A stretch of 64,000 nt of DNA from Saprospiraceae bacterium (GTDB lineage: Bacteria; Bacteroidota; Bacteroidia; Chitinophagales; Saprospiraceae). Location of the stretch: positions 1 through 64,000 of the forward strand of contig JANQRV010000415.1 of assembly GCA_028284395.1 (NCBI GenBank), given 5' to 3'. Of the stretch, positions 17,775-27,224 are shown piece after piece. The stretch's first letter is position 1. Every line of letters begins with the position of its first letter. Both the position numbers and the translations under genes were made by a program. The notes under the pieces were generated by a model, which saw nothing but the letters and a program-made list of their open reading frames with translations, did not search any database and was not told the origin of the DNA.

Positions 17775-18617
17775 ATGAGTCAAGCTAATAATCGGCCCAA
17801 TCAGGGCAAGATGGTCACAACAGGGATTTTTGTTTTTGTTGTTTTCCTGGTGATACTGGTATTTTCCAATGCAACTTTTCTGACCATTGATCCGGGTAAT
17901 AAAGGGGTGCTGTTCCGCAGATTCGGAGGTGGACTCGATAAAGACAAGATCTACAATCAGGGTTTTCACGTTGTCGCCCCATGGAATAATATGATCGTTT
18001 ACGATGTCCGTACACAAGAAGCCTTCGAGAAGATGTCTGTACTTTCTAAAAATGGTCTGACCATCGAGGTGGAATTATCTTATCGTTTTCAACCCAAACC
18101 GGATAAAATAGGATATCTCCACGATCAAATCGGTACACAATACCTCGAACGGATTATCAAGCCAGAGATCAGATCCGCTACCAGAGAGGTTATCGGTAAA
18201 TACTTGCCAGAAGAATTATACTCTACGAAAAGAGAAGCTATTCAGGATGAGATCTTCCAAAGTACATCCTCTTCGATTGATGCTAAATACATACTCCTTG
18301 ATGCCGTCCTGATTCGTGAGGTCGCCTTGCCGGACAAATTAAAAGCAGCGATCGAACAGAAATTGGAAGAAGAACAATTGGCGCTTCAGTTTGAATTTAA
18401 ACTGGATCGCGAACGAAAAGAGGCCGAACGGAAAATCATTGAAGCCCAGGCAAAAGCGGATGCTAACCGCATTCTGAATGCGAGTTTGACGGATAAAATC
18501 CTTCAGGACAAAGGTATCGAAGCTACTTTGGAGTTAGCCAATTCTACCAACTCCAAAGTGATCGTTGTCGGTGGTGGGGATAGTGGCGGATTGCCACTTA
18601 TTCTAGGTAATAATTGA
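17775..18617 (+). CDS. SPFH/prohibitin-family membrane protein
   Basis: 280 residues. One N-terminal transmembrane helix (about residues 16-36, IFVFVVFLVILVFSNA) is followed by the SPFH domain (FLTIDPGNKGVLFRRFGGG ... VQEAFEKMSVLSKNGLTI) and a long charged coiled coil (KLEEEQLALQFEFKLDRERKEAERK). This is the prohibitin layout: ring-shaped scaffolds on the membrane that organise proteases or lipid domains. No partner protease gene lies next to it. The gene ends at a strong intrinsic terminator. Confidence 0.88.
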   Translation: MSQANNRPNQGKMVTTGIFVFVVFLVILVFSNATFLTIDPGNKGVLFRRFGGGLDKDKIYNQGFHVVAPWNNMIVYDVRTQEAFEKMSVLSKNGLTIEVELSYRFQPKPDKIGYLHDQIGTQYLERIIKPEIRSATREVIGKYLPEELYSTKREAIQDEIFQSTSSSIDAKYILLDAVLIREVALPDKLKAAIEQKLEEEQLALQFEFKLDRERKEAERKIIEAQAKADANRILNASLTDKILQDKGIEATLELANSTNSKVIVVGGGDSGGLPLILGNN

Positions 18618-18660
18618 TCCATCGATTTTCCAGACCGGTGAATTTGGCCGGTAGGGATGT

Positions 18661-18720
18661 ATGGGCCATTTCGTTTTTTTACCTCAATAAGGGGGCAATC
18701 AACGAAATGGCCCATTTTTC
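18661..18720 (+). terminator. Intrinsic terminator of the SPFH gene
   Basis: A perfect 15-bp inverted repeat (18661-18675 with 18701-18715) with a 25-nt loop is followed by a T-rich run. It lies 44 bp past the SPFH stop. Confidence 0.85.
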
Positions 18721-18853
18721 TTTTAGCTTACCAATCTTCAAAGGGGACTTTACCCCCTTATTCTAATTCTTGTTTAATATTTTTTCTTAAACAGTTAAAC
18801 AAAAATTGAATTTGCTCGTTTCCTCTCCATTAATCAAATAAAACCTGTTTTAA

Positions 18854-19777
18854 ATGATCCGACTGTTAATTTTTGTCCCTGCCTTTTTATTGATGGCAGC
18901 TTCTAATTTATCGGCCAGTATCAATACCAACGGTGGCCCGGAACCTGGCACAATTGCTGAAATAGCTGCGGGAGATGCACAATTCAGCACTTTGGTAAGT
19001 GCACTCGAGACGACTGGGTTGACCTCAGTTCTAAACGGAAACGGCGCTTATACAGTTTTTGCACCGACCAACGCTGCGTTTGAAGCGCTGGGTATTGACC
19101 TCAGTGCACTGACCAAGGACCAGCTCTCTCAAATTCTTCTCTACCATGTTATCGGTGCTACTGTGAATGCTGCTGACATTGCAGAGGGTAGGTCTTATGC
19201 ACCTACTGCCGCCACTGGTGGACCAGGCGGAAAAGCACTGAGTGTAATGATTGAAAAGAATGAGGAAGGGGTTACATTGAATGGCAAAATTAAGGTTACT
19301 GCCGCTGATGTAAAAGCTTCCAATGGAGTTATTCATGTTGTGGATGCTGTGGTTTTGCCGATGAGCGTAGTTGATCATGCTGTGGCAAATCCGGAATTTA
19401 GCCAATTGGTTGGTGCGCTCGGAGCCGCAAAAGGTGATTTGGTGTCCGTACTATCTGGCGAAGGACCTTTTACCGTATTTGCCCCGGTAAATGCTGCATT
19501 TGAAGCTATTTCGGAAGTTGCTGCTACCTTGACTCCCGAACAGTTGGCTGGTGTCCTAACCTATCACGTAGTTGGTGGCGCTAACGTACGTTCAGAAGAC
19601 CTGACCGACAAGCAAGAAGTTGTAACTGTCAATGGCAGTAAGTTTACGGTACATTTGGGAGATAAAGTGACGATCAAAGATGCACAAGGTGATGCTGCTA
19701 CTGTTGTAATGACCGATGTGCAAGCAACGAATGGAGTGATTCACGTTATCGACAAAGTGATTCTTCCTAAAATGTAA
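18854..19777 (+). CDS. Secreted protein with two fasciclin (FAS1) domains
   Basis: 307 residues with a signal peptide (LLIFVPAFLLMAASNLSA). Two FAS1 domains follow, roughly residues 33-170 and 175-305. Each has the H1 box (YTVFAPTNAAFEAL; FTVFAPVNAAFEAI), the conserved YHV segment (LLYHVIGA; LTYHVVGG) and the H2-type ending (NGVIHVVDAVVLP; NGVIHVIDKVILP). FAS1 domains mediate weak surface or matrix adhesion. It is probably exported to the periplasm or cell surface. A single-gene unit with its own terminator. Confidence 0.92.
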   Translation: MIRLLIFVPAFLLMAASNLSASINTNGGPEPGTIAEIAAGDAQFSTLVSALETTGLTSVLNGNGAYTVFAPTNAAFEALGIDLSALTKDQLSQILLYHVIGATVNAADIAEGRSYAPTAATGGPGGKALSVMIEKNEEGVTLNGKIKVTAADVKASNGVIHVVDAVVLPMSVVDHAVANPEFSQLVGALGAAKGDLVSVLSGEGPFTVFAPVNAAFEAISEVAATLTPEQLAGVLTYHVVGGANVRSEDLTDKQEVVTVNGSKFTVHLGDKVTIKDAQGDAATVVMTDVQATNGVIHVIDKVILPKM

Positions 19778-20029
19778 ACGACTTTTCAATCTCTCAAATT
19801 ATCATTAGTAAGGTGCATTTGAGCTAGAAGAATAGGTTGTGCGGAGTAAAGAAATTGCACCATATGGAGTAGAGCAGTATGGCCTGAAGCCATACCGCTC
19901 TATTTTTTTTTACAACACCATGTACTTCTAAAGAAAATCTAACAACAAGGCGTAGACAGAATTCCCTCTGCTTTATCGGAACTTTAATGCGAGTTTATCG
20001 GTATATCTGAAAAAGATTCGAGAGCCATT
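19778..20029. other. Intergenic region between the fasciclin gene and asnS
   Basis: Holds the terminator at 19871-19911. No gene or other structure was recognised before the asnS promoter. Confidence 0.4.
19871..19911 (+). terminator. Intrinsic terminator downstream of the fasciclin gene
   Basis: A 13-bp stem with one mismatch (19871-19883 with 19889-19901), 5-nt loop, then a run of nine T residues. Confidence 0.85.
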
Positions 20030-20061
20030 TTTGGGCATTATTAATAATCTGACTAAATTCG
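20030..20061 (+). promoter_or_regulatory. asnS promoter
   Basis: TTTG (20030-20033), 20-nt spacer, TAAATTCG (20054-20061) match the Bacteroidota promoter with one change in the -7 box. Predicted start near 20067, about 32 nt before the ATG. Confidence 0.6.
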
Positions 20062-20098
20062 CAAACCTTTTTTCATCGCATAATAAATTTTTACATCC

Positions 20099-21568
20099 AT
20101 GGATTCGGAAACGCTGGTGCAATCACAGAGCACGGAAATCAGGAGGTCGGAAATAGGACCATTGCTGGAATCGGCAAAAATAGGATCAACGGTATTGATT
20201 AAAGGATGGGTTCGGGCATTCCGCGCCAATCGATTTATTGCGTTGAATGACGGTTCGTCGATCAATAACATCCAGGTTGTAGTGGATTTTGAGAATTTTG
20301 AAGAAGATTTGCTGAAGCAAATAAATTTCCACGCTTGCATCAGTGTGAAAGGTAAGGTAGTGGAATCAAAAGGTGCCGGTCAAAAATTCGAAATTTTGGC
20401 GGAGGAAATCACGATTCTTGGTGGTTCTGACCCCAATTTGTATCCACTTCAGCCGAAGAAACAAACGATGGAATTTCTTCGGGAGAAGGCTCATTTTAGA
20501 ATGCGAACCAATACTTTTAGTGCGGTTTTTCGGATTCGTCATGCGGTGGCCTTTGCTGTTCATAAGTTTTTCAATGACAATGGATATTATTATTTACATA
20601 CACCAATCATTACCGGTAGTGACGCAGAAGGAGCTGGGGAGATGTTTCATGTGACAACGCTAGAACCAGGAAACGCACCCAAAACGAAAGACGGAGTAGT
20701 GGATTGGAAACAGGACTTCTTTGGCAAAGCGACAAATCTAACTGTTTCCGGGCAGCTACAAGCTGAAATTGGTGCGCTAGCACTCGGCAAGGTCTACACC
20801 TTTGGGCCTACATTTCGGGCAGAGAATTCCAATACTTCCCGGCACCTAGCTGAATTTTGGATGATCGAACCGGAGGTAGCCTTCTTCGATATCTTCGACG
20901 ATATGGACTTGGCAGAATCATTTGTTAAATATTTAGTCAACTATGTCTTGGAACATTATCCTGAAGACTTGAAATTCCTGGATCAACGCATTGCTGATTT
21001 GGAAAAAAATATGAAAAAAGAGGAACGTCGGCCGATGGGCCTAGTGGATACTCTGCGGTTCGTTGTTGACAATGACTTTGAGCGGATTACCTATACGGAA
21101 GCCGTCAACCTCTTGAGAAACTCAAAACCTTACAAGAAAGGAAAGTTTGAATATCCGGTAGAGTGGGGAAGTGATCTCCAGGCTGAACACGAACGGTGGT
21201 TGGTAGAAAAAAAGTTCCAGAAACCAGTTATCGTACGTGACTATCCAAAAGACATCAAGGCCTTCTATATGAGGCTGAATGAGGATAATAAGACCGTGGC
21301 AGCAATGGATGTTCTTTTCCCGGGTATCGGAGAAGTCATCGGTGGCTCACAAAGGGAAGAGCGGTATGATGTGTTGATGGACCGAATTAAAGAAATGGAT
21401 ATTCCAGAAGAGGAACTGTGGTGGTACTTGGAATTGAGAAAGTTTGGTGGAGCACCCCATGCAGGATTTGGTTTGGGGTTTGAGCGGATGGTTCTTTTCA
21501 TTACCGGGATGGCAAATATTCGTGATGTGATTGCCTTTCCGCGAACTCCGGGAAGTGCCGAATTTTAA
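20099..21568 (+). CDS. asnS: Asparaginyl-tRNA synthetase
   Basis: 489 residues, slightly longer than the usual ~465. OB-fold anticodon-binding domain (residues about 28-120, [21 protein letters not shown]), then the class II catalytic core: motif 2 in [18 protein letters not shown] and motif 3 in [12 protein letters not shown]. The AENSNT and [11 protein letters not shown] sequences distinguish AsnRS from AspRS. It charges tRNA-Asn with asparagine. Monocistronic, with its own promoter and terminator. Confidence 0.96.
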   Translation: MDSETLVQSQSTEIRRSEIGPLLESAKIGSTVLIKGWVRAFRANRFIALNDGSSINNIQVVVDFENFEEDLLKQINFHACISVKGKVVESKGAGQKFEILAEEITILGGSDPNLYPLQPKKQTMEFLREKAHFRMRTNTFSAVFRIRHAVAFAVHKFFNDNGYYYLHTPIITGSDAEGAGEMFHVTTLEPGNAPKTKDGVVDWKQDFFGKATNLTVSGQLQAEIGALALGKVYTFGPTFRAENSNTSRHLAEFWMIEPEVAFFDIFDDMDLAESFVKYLVNYVLEHYPEDLKFLDQRIADLEKNMKKEERRPMGLVDTLRFVVDNDFERITYTEAVNLLRNSKPYKKGKFEYPVEWGSDLQAEHERWLVEKKFQKPVIVRDYPKDIKAFYMRLNEDNKTVAAMDVLFPGIGEVIGGSQREERYDVLMDRIKEMDIPEEELWWYLELRKFGGAPHAGFGLGFERMVLFITGMANIRDVIAFPRTPGSAEF

Positions 21569-21586
21569 TATTTAAAGTAAACGGAT

Positions 21587-21623
21587 AAATGGGAGATGAT
21601 CTATTAGAGGCCATCTCCCATTT
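21587..21623 (+). terminator. asnS terminator
   Basis: A perfect 12-bp inverted repeat (21587-21598 with 21612-21623) begins 18 bp after the asnS stop. The following T-tract is short. Confidence 0.7.
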
Positions 21624-21642
21624 CTGTTAATACAATAAAACC

Positions 21643-21650
21643 TATCTTTG
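21643..21650 (+). promoter_or_regulatory. -7 element (TATCTTTG) upstream of the acyltransferase/propeller gene
   Basis: TATCTTTG fits TAnnTTTG and lies 55 bp before the ATG at 21705. A partial TTTCTG sequence upstream overlaps the asnS terminator and may act as the -33 box. Confidence 0.4.
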
Positions 21651-21704
21651 TGTAATATGAACCTCCTGACACGCTTGGATTAACCTGCATTTGATAGGCC
21701 TATA

Positions 21705-24227
21705 ATGAGAAACTACACTACCGTTAAAAAAACGGAAGCTCGAGTGCATCACATCGATTCATTACGCGCTTACGCCATTCTAATGATGCTGCAGGGACAT
21801 TTTATTTATAGTCTCTTAGCGCCTGTATACCACCAACCCGAAAATCCTATTTTTCGCTTTTGGATGTATTGCAAAGGATTTACTGCTCCTATCTTTTTTA
21901 CCATCACCGGACTGGTATTGGTTTACCTCTTATTGAAGAACCCGGATCCCTCTTACCGTGTGCGGCGCATCAAAAAGGCACTGCGACGCGGCATTTATCT
22001 ATTATTCTGGGGGTATCTGCTTCGGATTAACCTTTGGGGGCTATTTTCCGGGATTCTATATCCCAATTTTTGGTGCGTTGACGTTCTGCATTGTATCGGT
22101 TTGGCCCTTATTATTTTGGCCTTTGGCTTTTGGATAACGGCGAACCGGTCTTTCAGAGCTTTCCAATGGCTTTTAATTACTTTTGGTGTCGCTATCTTTC
22201 TCTTGGAGCCCATTTATACTGATTTGCAGTTAAGTAACTGGCCACCGGCCCTCAGGAACTATCTGAATACTGATCAAGGCTCCGTTTTTACACCATTTCC
22301 TTGGATTGGCTACACTTTGCTCGGCGGCTTTCTCGGTACATTATATCATCAATCTAATGCAGGGAGGTTATTTGGTCTTCCCATCCTGGGGCTTGGATTG
22401 GCGATTTTTGGTTACTTGCTGGCTACTTTCTCTTCTCAGGTTTTCATGGATATTCATTACACCTTCGGAATTGAATTATTGAAGGAGGTGGCTTATAATA
22501 ATTATTTGTTCATTCGCTTTGGGCACATCCTGATCTTTATCGCGACCTTTTTGTTATTGGAACCCTTCCTGGCTAAACTCAAGACATTTAACCGAATTGG
22601 TCAGCAAACACTCAATATCTATATTATTCATTTCATAGTATTGTATGGAAGCTGGTTCGGGTGGGGGCTAACTCGTTGGTTTGAAGGCGTTTTGTCGCCA
22701 CTACCTGCCATTTTTGGAGCACTGTTATTTGTTTTGTCCATTTCTTATCTGTCTTTGCGTGTCCATGCAATCAGAGGTTTTTTCAAAGAAATACATTGGA
22801 GAAATAGTCTACAATCCGCATTTGCCGTTGGGAAGAGTTGCTGGTCAATCGCATTGCTCCACATGAGAAAAGCCAAGGCCTGGTTCCTCGAAGGGCGAGC
22901 CTATCTACTATTGTTGCCGGTATTATTACAGGGTTGCTCGTTGGTTGAACCGGTTTCACTGCGAGTCCAGTGGTTGAAGGGGATCAAACTTACAACTCGA
23001 ATTAGCAGTAATTCTTATTCTGATTTCGTAGTGGATGAGCAAGGGAATGCCTACATAGCTTGTTTCTATACGAATATTGATCGACAGGATTACATCTACC
23101 TTGTCAAAACAAGTCCTGATGGAACGAAACTATGGGAAAAGGATACAAATACTGGTCGTGCAACCGGCATTACCCTTGCACCTACCGGAGAAGTATGGGT
23201 GACAGGTCATTTTCAAGGGCAGATCGTCTTGGATGAACATAGAGCTGTAGCTGCTTCGAGTCCATCCCCTTTTTTAGCAAAGTTTCATCCTTCGGGTAAA
23301 TGCCTCGGCCTGTTTACGGGTAAAGGCGTTGGGACGGGCTATCATTGTCATGCTACGAACCATGGTACGGTGTTGTTGACCGGTAGCTCCGGCAAGCAAC
23401 TAGAATGGGATCAACAAGAATTAAATCGGACAGAAAAAACTGAAGAAACATTCATCGCTACATTTGATTCATTGGGTAATTGCCAATGGCTTCGTTCGAT
23501 GCCTGGCCATATCAACAAGGTGTCAAGTAATGCAAACGGTGAACTCTACTTGACGGGAGGTTTTCAATCGACATTTAGCTATGATTCGATCTCCCTACAA
23601 ACTACGGGAGATTTTGATCAAGATGCTTACCTATTGAAAATTGATCCGAATGGAAAAGGGCTTTGGGGCCGCCAATATGGTCAGGAAGGCATCACCCGCA
23701 ATGGCTACAGGACGACGGAAGTAGGTGGTGACCTCAATGTTCTGCCGTCAGGTGAGATCCTTTTAGCCATACGTACAGAAGGTTTCGAAATGGTGAACCC
23801 AAAACATTTGGGGCATGAACCAAAATCATGGATAAAAGCTCTATTAATTGACCCCAATGGAAAAATTAATCAATCAATAACGCTATTGGAAAGCGAACTT
23901 TCGGCCGCAATTTTAACACTTCGCACTACCACTAATTACCATTACCTGACAACTATCTTTCCCAGAAATTGTAAAATTAGAAATGTGAAATTCGATTTTG
24001 AATATCCAAAAATTGGTGTCGTTCGATTTGATCATCAATGGAATATACGGGACACCCTATTTAGTCAGAACGAGCATGCCGGTCAAGATGTACTGCTTCG
24101 AGTCAGCAACAAATATGGTGATCGACTTTATTGTTCTGGACATTTCAGGAACTTCTTTTCAATCGACCATTATGAATTATCGAATGCTGGCAATCATGAG
24201 CTATTTTTGATGGGATTGAGCAATTAA
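21705..24227 (+). CDS. Membrane acyltransferase-like domain fused to a lipoprotein-like beta-propeller
   Basis: 840 residues in one frame. Residues 1 to about 360 form a polytopic membrane protein starting with HHIDSLRAYAILMMLQGH and resembling the DUF1624/heparan-alpha-glucosaminide N-acetyltransferase and acyltransferase-3 group, with about ten hydrophobic helices. At residue 387 a Met-Arg-Lys start-like sequence is followed by a hydrophobic stretch and a lipobox LQGC (Cys411), exactly what a lipoprotein N-terminus looks like. Residues about 425-840 are SBBP/YncE-type beta-propeller repeats (DEQGNAYIACFYT, APTGEVWVTGHF, NANGELYLTGGF). Either one fused protein, or two former genes joined by loss of a stop, or a separate internal start at 22863. 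It leads an operon with the next two genes. Confidence 0.75.
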   Translation: MRNYTTVKKTEARVHHIDSLRAYAILMMLQGHFIYSLLAPVYHQPENPIFRFWMYCKGFTAPIFFTITGLVLVYLLLKNPDPSYRVRRIKKALRRGIYLLFWGYLLRINLWGLFSGILYPNFWCVDVLHCIGLALIILAFGFWITANRSFRAFQWLLITFGVAIFLLEPIYTDLQLSNWPPALRNYLNTDQGSVFTPFPWIGYTLLGGFLGTLYHQSNAGRLFGLPILGLGLAIFGYLLATFSSQVFMDIHYTFGIELLKEVAYNNYLFIRFGHILIFIATFLLLEPFLAKLKTFNRIGQQTLNIYIIHFIVLYGSWFGWGLTRWFEGVLSPLPAIFGALLFVLSISYLSLRVHAIRGFFKEIHWRNSLQSAFAVGKSCWSIALLHMRKAKAWFLEGRAYLLLLPVLLQGCSLVEPVSLRVQWLKGIKLTTRISSNSYSDFVVDEQGNAYIACFYTNIDRQDYIYLVKTSPDGTKLWEKDTNTGRATGITLAPTGEVWVTGHFQGQIVLDEHRAVAASSPSPFLAKFHPSGKCLGLFTGKGVGTGYHCHATNHGTVLLTGSSGKQLEWDQQELNRTEKTEETFIATFDSLGNCQWLRSMPGHINKVSSNANGELYLTGGFQSTFSYDSISLQTTGDFDQDAYLLKIDPNGKGLWGRQYGQEGITRNGYRTTEVGGDLNVLPSGEILLAIRTEGFEMVNPKHLGHEPKSWIKALLIDPNGKINQSITLLESELSAAILTLRTTTNYHYLTTIFPRNCKIRNVKFDFEYPKIGVVRFDHQWNIRDTLFSQNEHAGQDVLLRVSNKYGDRLYCSGHFRNFFSIDHYELSNAGNHELFLMGLSN

Positions 24228-24260
24228 GAATCTTTCAAATCACAAAATTTCAAAGTAACA

Positions 24261-24719
24261 ATGATGAGAATACCATTTCTATTTTGTCTTGCATTCATTG
24301 TGATGCAATCTTGTTCTAGTTCTAGCAATAGCGAAAGCCAAGATCCTGAATGGCAAGCTGCTGAACAATTGAGAGAAGGCATGATCACTATTCATGATGA
24401 GGTAATGCCGCTCATGGGAAAAATGAATAAGGTGAGCCGAGGGCTAGAAAAACAGCTTAAAAACATCGAAGATGAAACTGTTAAGGCCAATGCCGCTGCG
24501 GCAATCGATATGCTGGAAAAAGGCCACGAGGGGATGATGGATTGGATGAATAAGAATGGTCCACACTTCCGGTCTCTAAAGAAACTAAAGGGAACAATGA
24601 ATCGTGAAGAGGTGATAGCCTATCTCAAAAAAGAAACGGAAGAAATGAAAGCAATCGATGTAATGAGTCGGGAAGGAATTGAAAAAGGACAGGCTATCCT
24701 AGACCAATTAAGTAAGTAA
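24261..24719 (+). CDS. Small helical lipoprotein
   Basis: 152 residues. Lipoprotein signal with lipobox MQSC (Cys18), a Ser-rich linker, then a Met- and Lys/Glu-rich helical domain (LREGMITIHDEVMPLMGKMNKV, EKGHEGMMDWMNKNGP). Homologous Bacteroidota proteins are often mis-named viral A-type inclusion proteins. It is 12 bp upstream of the SCO1 gene and co-directional. The many Met and His residues could bind copper, but this is inference from composition and context. Confidence 0.7.
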   Translation: MMRIPFLFCLAFIVMQSCSSSSNSESQDPEWQAAEQLREGMITIHDEVMPLMGKMNKVSRGLEKQLKNIEDETVKANAAAAIDMLEKGHEGMMDWMNKNGPHFRSLKKLKGTMNREEVIAYLKKETEEMKAIDVMSREGIEKGQAILDQLSK

Positions 24720-24731
24720 AAAGATCGTATT

Positions 24732-25352
24732 ATGCGCCTATTAATACCGACTATACTGGGACTTCTAATCCTATCATTTTCCTGTCAACTTCAAAAAGTA
24801 GAAGAAATCGAAGCGTTGCCAATTTTGGGCAACCACTTGATCGACGGTGAGGATACGACGTATCATGTGATTCCCGACTTCACTTTTGTCAATCAGGACA
24901 GCACTTTGATTACGAATCAGGACTTCAAAGACAAAGCCTATATCAGCGATTTCTTCTTTACTTCATGTCCAACCATCTGCCCAAAAGTCAAAACACAAAT
25001 GTTGAGAATCTATGACCGTTATAAGGCTGACGAACGTTTGTTACTTCTTTCCCATAGTATTGATACCAAGTATGATACAGTAGGAAGACTTAATGAATAT
25101 GCACGTAACCTAGAGGTTTCGTCAGATAAGTGGCATTTCGTAACTGGTGATAAGGAAGCTATCTACAACATCGCCGAAGATTATATGAGTTTGGCCATAG
25201 AAGATCCGGAGGCACCTGGAGGTTTCGATCATACTGGTTGGTTGTTGTTGATCGACTCCGAGCGTCACATTAGGGCCTACTGCAATGGAACAGATGAGGC
25301 AGAAGTAGACGACTTTATGAAAAAGATTGATCAACTGTTGGCCCAAATGTAA
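24732..25352 (+). CDS. SCO1/SenC-family copper chaperone lipoprotein
   Basis: 206 residues with a lipobox (SFSC). Thioredoxin-fold SCO domain with the copper-binding SCPTICP motif (Cys-x3-Cys) and the distant His ligand in GGFDHTGWLLLID. These proteins deliver copper to the CuA centre of cytochrome c oxidase or act as thiol-disulfide reductants for it. It is the third gene of the rightward operon and the call is supported by all metal ligands being present. Confidence 0.92.
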   Translation: MRLLIPTILGLLILSFSCQLQKVEEIEALPILGNHLIDGEDTTYHVIPDFTFVNQDSTLITNQDFKDKAYISDFFFTSCPTICPKVKTQMLRIYDRYKADERLLLLSHSIDTKYDTVGRLNEYARNLEVSSDKWHFVTGDKEAIYNIAEDYMSLAIEDPEAPGGFDHTGWLLLIDSERHIRAYCNGTDEAEVDDFMKKIDQLLAQM

Positions 25353-25358
25353 CAATCG

Positions 25359-25390
25359 AAAAGCCGGCACCTGGATACCAGTGTGCCGGC
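25359..25390 (-). terminator. Hairpin between the SCO1 and porin genes
   Basis: GCCGGCAC (25363-25370) pairs with GTGCCGGC (25383-25390), with an inner CTGG/CCAG stem. A short T-run follows on the minus strand only. It probably ends the leftward barrel gene and may act in both directions. Confidence 0.65.
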
Positions 25391-25426
25391 AGCGAATTAT
25401 GTGTTGGTTGGAATTATGAACATTGA

Positions 25427-26119
25427 TTAGATGCCGCTGATTGGGATCAGGAAACCGGCATTGATACCGAACCCCCTATTCCTTAATTTTTCATTTACTA
25501 GAGGGATGTCATATAATTGAGTGAAACCAAGGTTGTATCTAGCATCTACAAAAAATTGCCCCATACTTGTATTGACGGCCAAGCCAGCTCCTGCAGTACC
25601 TCCAATCTCCAATCTCTGAAAATTGATAGCATCAAGATCTACTGGTACTCTAGCAATACTAAAATCAACTAGAATATTGGCTTTGGTATTGATTTGGCCC
25701 TTAGTGGCATATCCAATAGTTGGTCCAGCTGTGATATAAGCGCTAATCCCTTCTGTGCCAAATTTGTATTTTGCTAATAAGGGTACTTCGACGTAATCTA
25801 TTTGGGTTTCGGCAGTAACACCCAATGGTACTGGAACACCTAATAGATCAAGATCCAGTCCTTCTCTCAATCCAAATCCCTTACGGGTATATACTAATTC
25901 GGGTTGGAATGCAAATTGTTCGGAAATACCAATTTCTGCGACGGCACCAATACTAAAGGTAGTGATGTCGCTAAAGTTGGGCAGAACTTGATCCAGGGCT
26001 TGCGTTGCTTGAATATTGGAAAAATTTACTCCCCCTTTTAATCCAATGGATACCTGAGCATGCAAACTAAAAGAGAAAGCTAAGAATAGGGCTGCGGCAA
26101 AGATTGTTTTCAATTTCAT
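25427..26119 (-). CDS. Outer-membrane beta-barrel protein (porin family)
   Basis: 230 residues with a signal peptide (IFAAALFLAFSFSLHA). Begins QVSIGLKGGVNFSNIQ and continues with alternating amphipathic strands (FAFQPELVYTRKGFG, IDYVEVPLLAKYKFG, FFVDARYNLGFTQLYD), the pattern of the PF13568 eight-stranded barrel family in Bacteroidota. The C-terminal segment GFGINAGFLIPI closes the barrel. Such proteins sit in the outer membrane; substrate and role are unknown. Monocistronic. Confidence 0.85.
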   Translation of the reverse strand: MKLKTIFAAALFLAFSFSLHAQVSIGLKGGVNFSNIQATQALDQVLPNFSDITTFSIGAVAEIGISEQFAFQPELVYTRKGFGLREGLDLDLLGVPVPLGVTAETQIDYVEVPLLAKYKFGTEGISAYITAGPTIGYATKGQINTKANILVDFSIARVPVDLDAINFQRLEIGGTAGAGLAVNTSMGQFFVDARYNLGFTQLYDIPLVNEKLRNRGFGINAGFLIPISGI

Positions 26120-26290
26120 GATTAGTTAATTTAAAGTGTGTTTTATTGTTTGATGGTGGCAAGATGTAGGCTTTTCCTGTTAAGCACAGTTAAGTGGAGG
26201 TTATTGTCGTCTTAAAGAATTGGGAAGTTGGGAAGGAAATAGTGAAGAAGCCTTAAGAAAATGTCTTATATGTTAAAATTCGTAACGGCA

Positions 26291-26752
26291 TTAGTTGTCA
26301 ATTCCAAGGGCAATGCCCAATCTCCACTGGCGGAATGTCCACCACAAAAGACTGAAAACGATAGAAATACTGATGGCTAACCCTATTCCGATTGTAAACT
26401 TGTTCCAGTTCAGCAACGTACCGGAGATCATTACAAATAGGCCGGAGAAGAAAACTCCCGAATCCAGTAGACTGCGTTGTTTTATCTTTTTCATTTCTTT
26501 TTCTAGCTGTTCAGACCAGCTTTCCGAATCTTCGGGGAAGGAAAGAATGGATTGATAAATTCGAAACTCGATCGCTGCCGTGATTAGGTGTAAAATACCC
26601 AGTAGAAGGAGCGTATAGGCAATGCCTTGGAAAAAAAGATTGTCCGTAAGCAGTAATAGAAAGCCCGCAATGATGGTGGCTATGCCCCACAATGCTAAAT
26701 ATTGTGACCATTTACGTTCTTCCTTGCAATGCCGGATTACCTTTTCTTTCAT
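26291..26752 (-). CDS. Small membrane protein, four predicted helices
   Basis: 153 residues; no family recognised. Four hydrophobic segments (about residues 20-37, 42-60, 98-112 and 118-137) with a charged loop in the middle containing SWSEQLEKEMKKIKQRS. The N-terminus is charged (KEKVIRHCKEERKWS) and probably cytoplasmic. It lies 171 bp from the porin gene. Confidence 0.6.
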   Translation of the reverse strand: MKEKVIRHCKEERKWSQYLALWGIATIIAGFLLLLTDNLFFQGIAYTLLLLGILHLITAAIEFRIYQSILSFPEDSESWSEQLEKEMKKIKQRSLLDSGVFFSGLFVMISGTLLNWNKFTIGIGLAISISIVFSLLWWTFRQWRLGIALGIDN

Positions 26753-26852
26753 AACATGAATTTAGCAGTTTTATGCTATTTAACATTTTTCCAGTTATTT
26801 TAGACCGAACAGTTTTAAATTTATAGCCGAGTAGCTTTTAAATCTATGTAGC

Positions 26853-27218
26853 ATGAGTGGCAAGAAAAAATGTATGGAATGCGGTGATTCGTTCCTGGGG
26901 CGATCTGATAAGAAGTTTTGTTCGAGCCAATGCCGGAGTCAATACAACAACCGCCTCAATAGTGATGCTTCCAATTTTATGCGTAATATCAATAACATTC
27001 TACGCAAGAATCGTCGCATCTTGGCTGATCTTAACCCAAGGGGTAAGGCTCAAGTTCACCGCAATGATTTGATCGAACGTGGGTTCAAGTTTAGTTACTT
27101 TACCAATCAATACGTCACTAAGTCCGGTAACGTATACTGTTTTTGTTACGACCATGGTTACCTCGAACGTGACAATGACTACTTTACGCTGGTCATCAGA
27201 AAGGAATATGTAGAGTAG
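26853..27218 (+). CDS. Small zinc-ribbon protein conserved in Bacteroidota
   Basis: 121 residues. An N-terminal zinc finger with Cys-x2-Cys (CMECGDSF) and Cys-x3-Cys (FCSSQC) resembles MYM/FCS-type or DUF2116-like fingers. The rest (NNRLNSDASNFMRNINNILRKNRRIL ... RGFKFSYFTNQYVTKSGNVYCFCYDHGYL) is a pattern I recognise as widespread in Bacteroidota hypothetical proteins, with no assigned role. DNA or RNA binding is possible. The 3' end is 6 bp from the end of the leftward 592-residue protein. Confidence 0.78.
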   Translation: MSGKKKCMECGDSFLGRSDKKFCSSQCRSQYNNRLNSDASNFMRNINNILRKNRRILADLNPRGKAQVHRNDLIERGFKFSYFTNQYVTKSGNVYCFCYDHGYLERDNDYFTLVIRKEYVE

Positions 27219-27224
27219 GCATAA

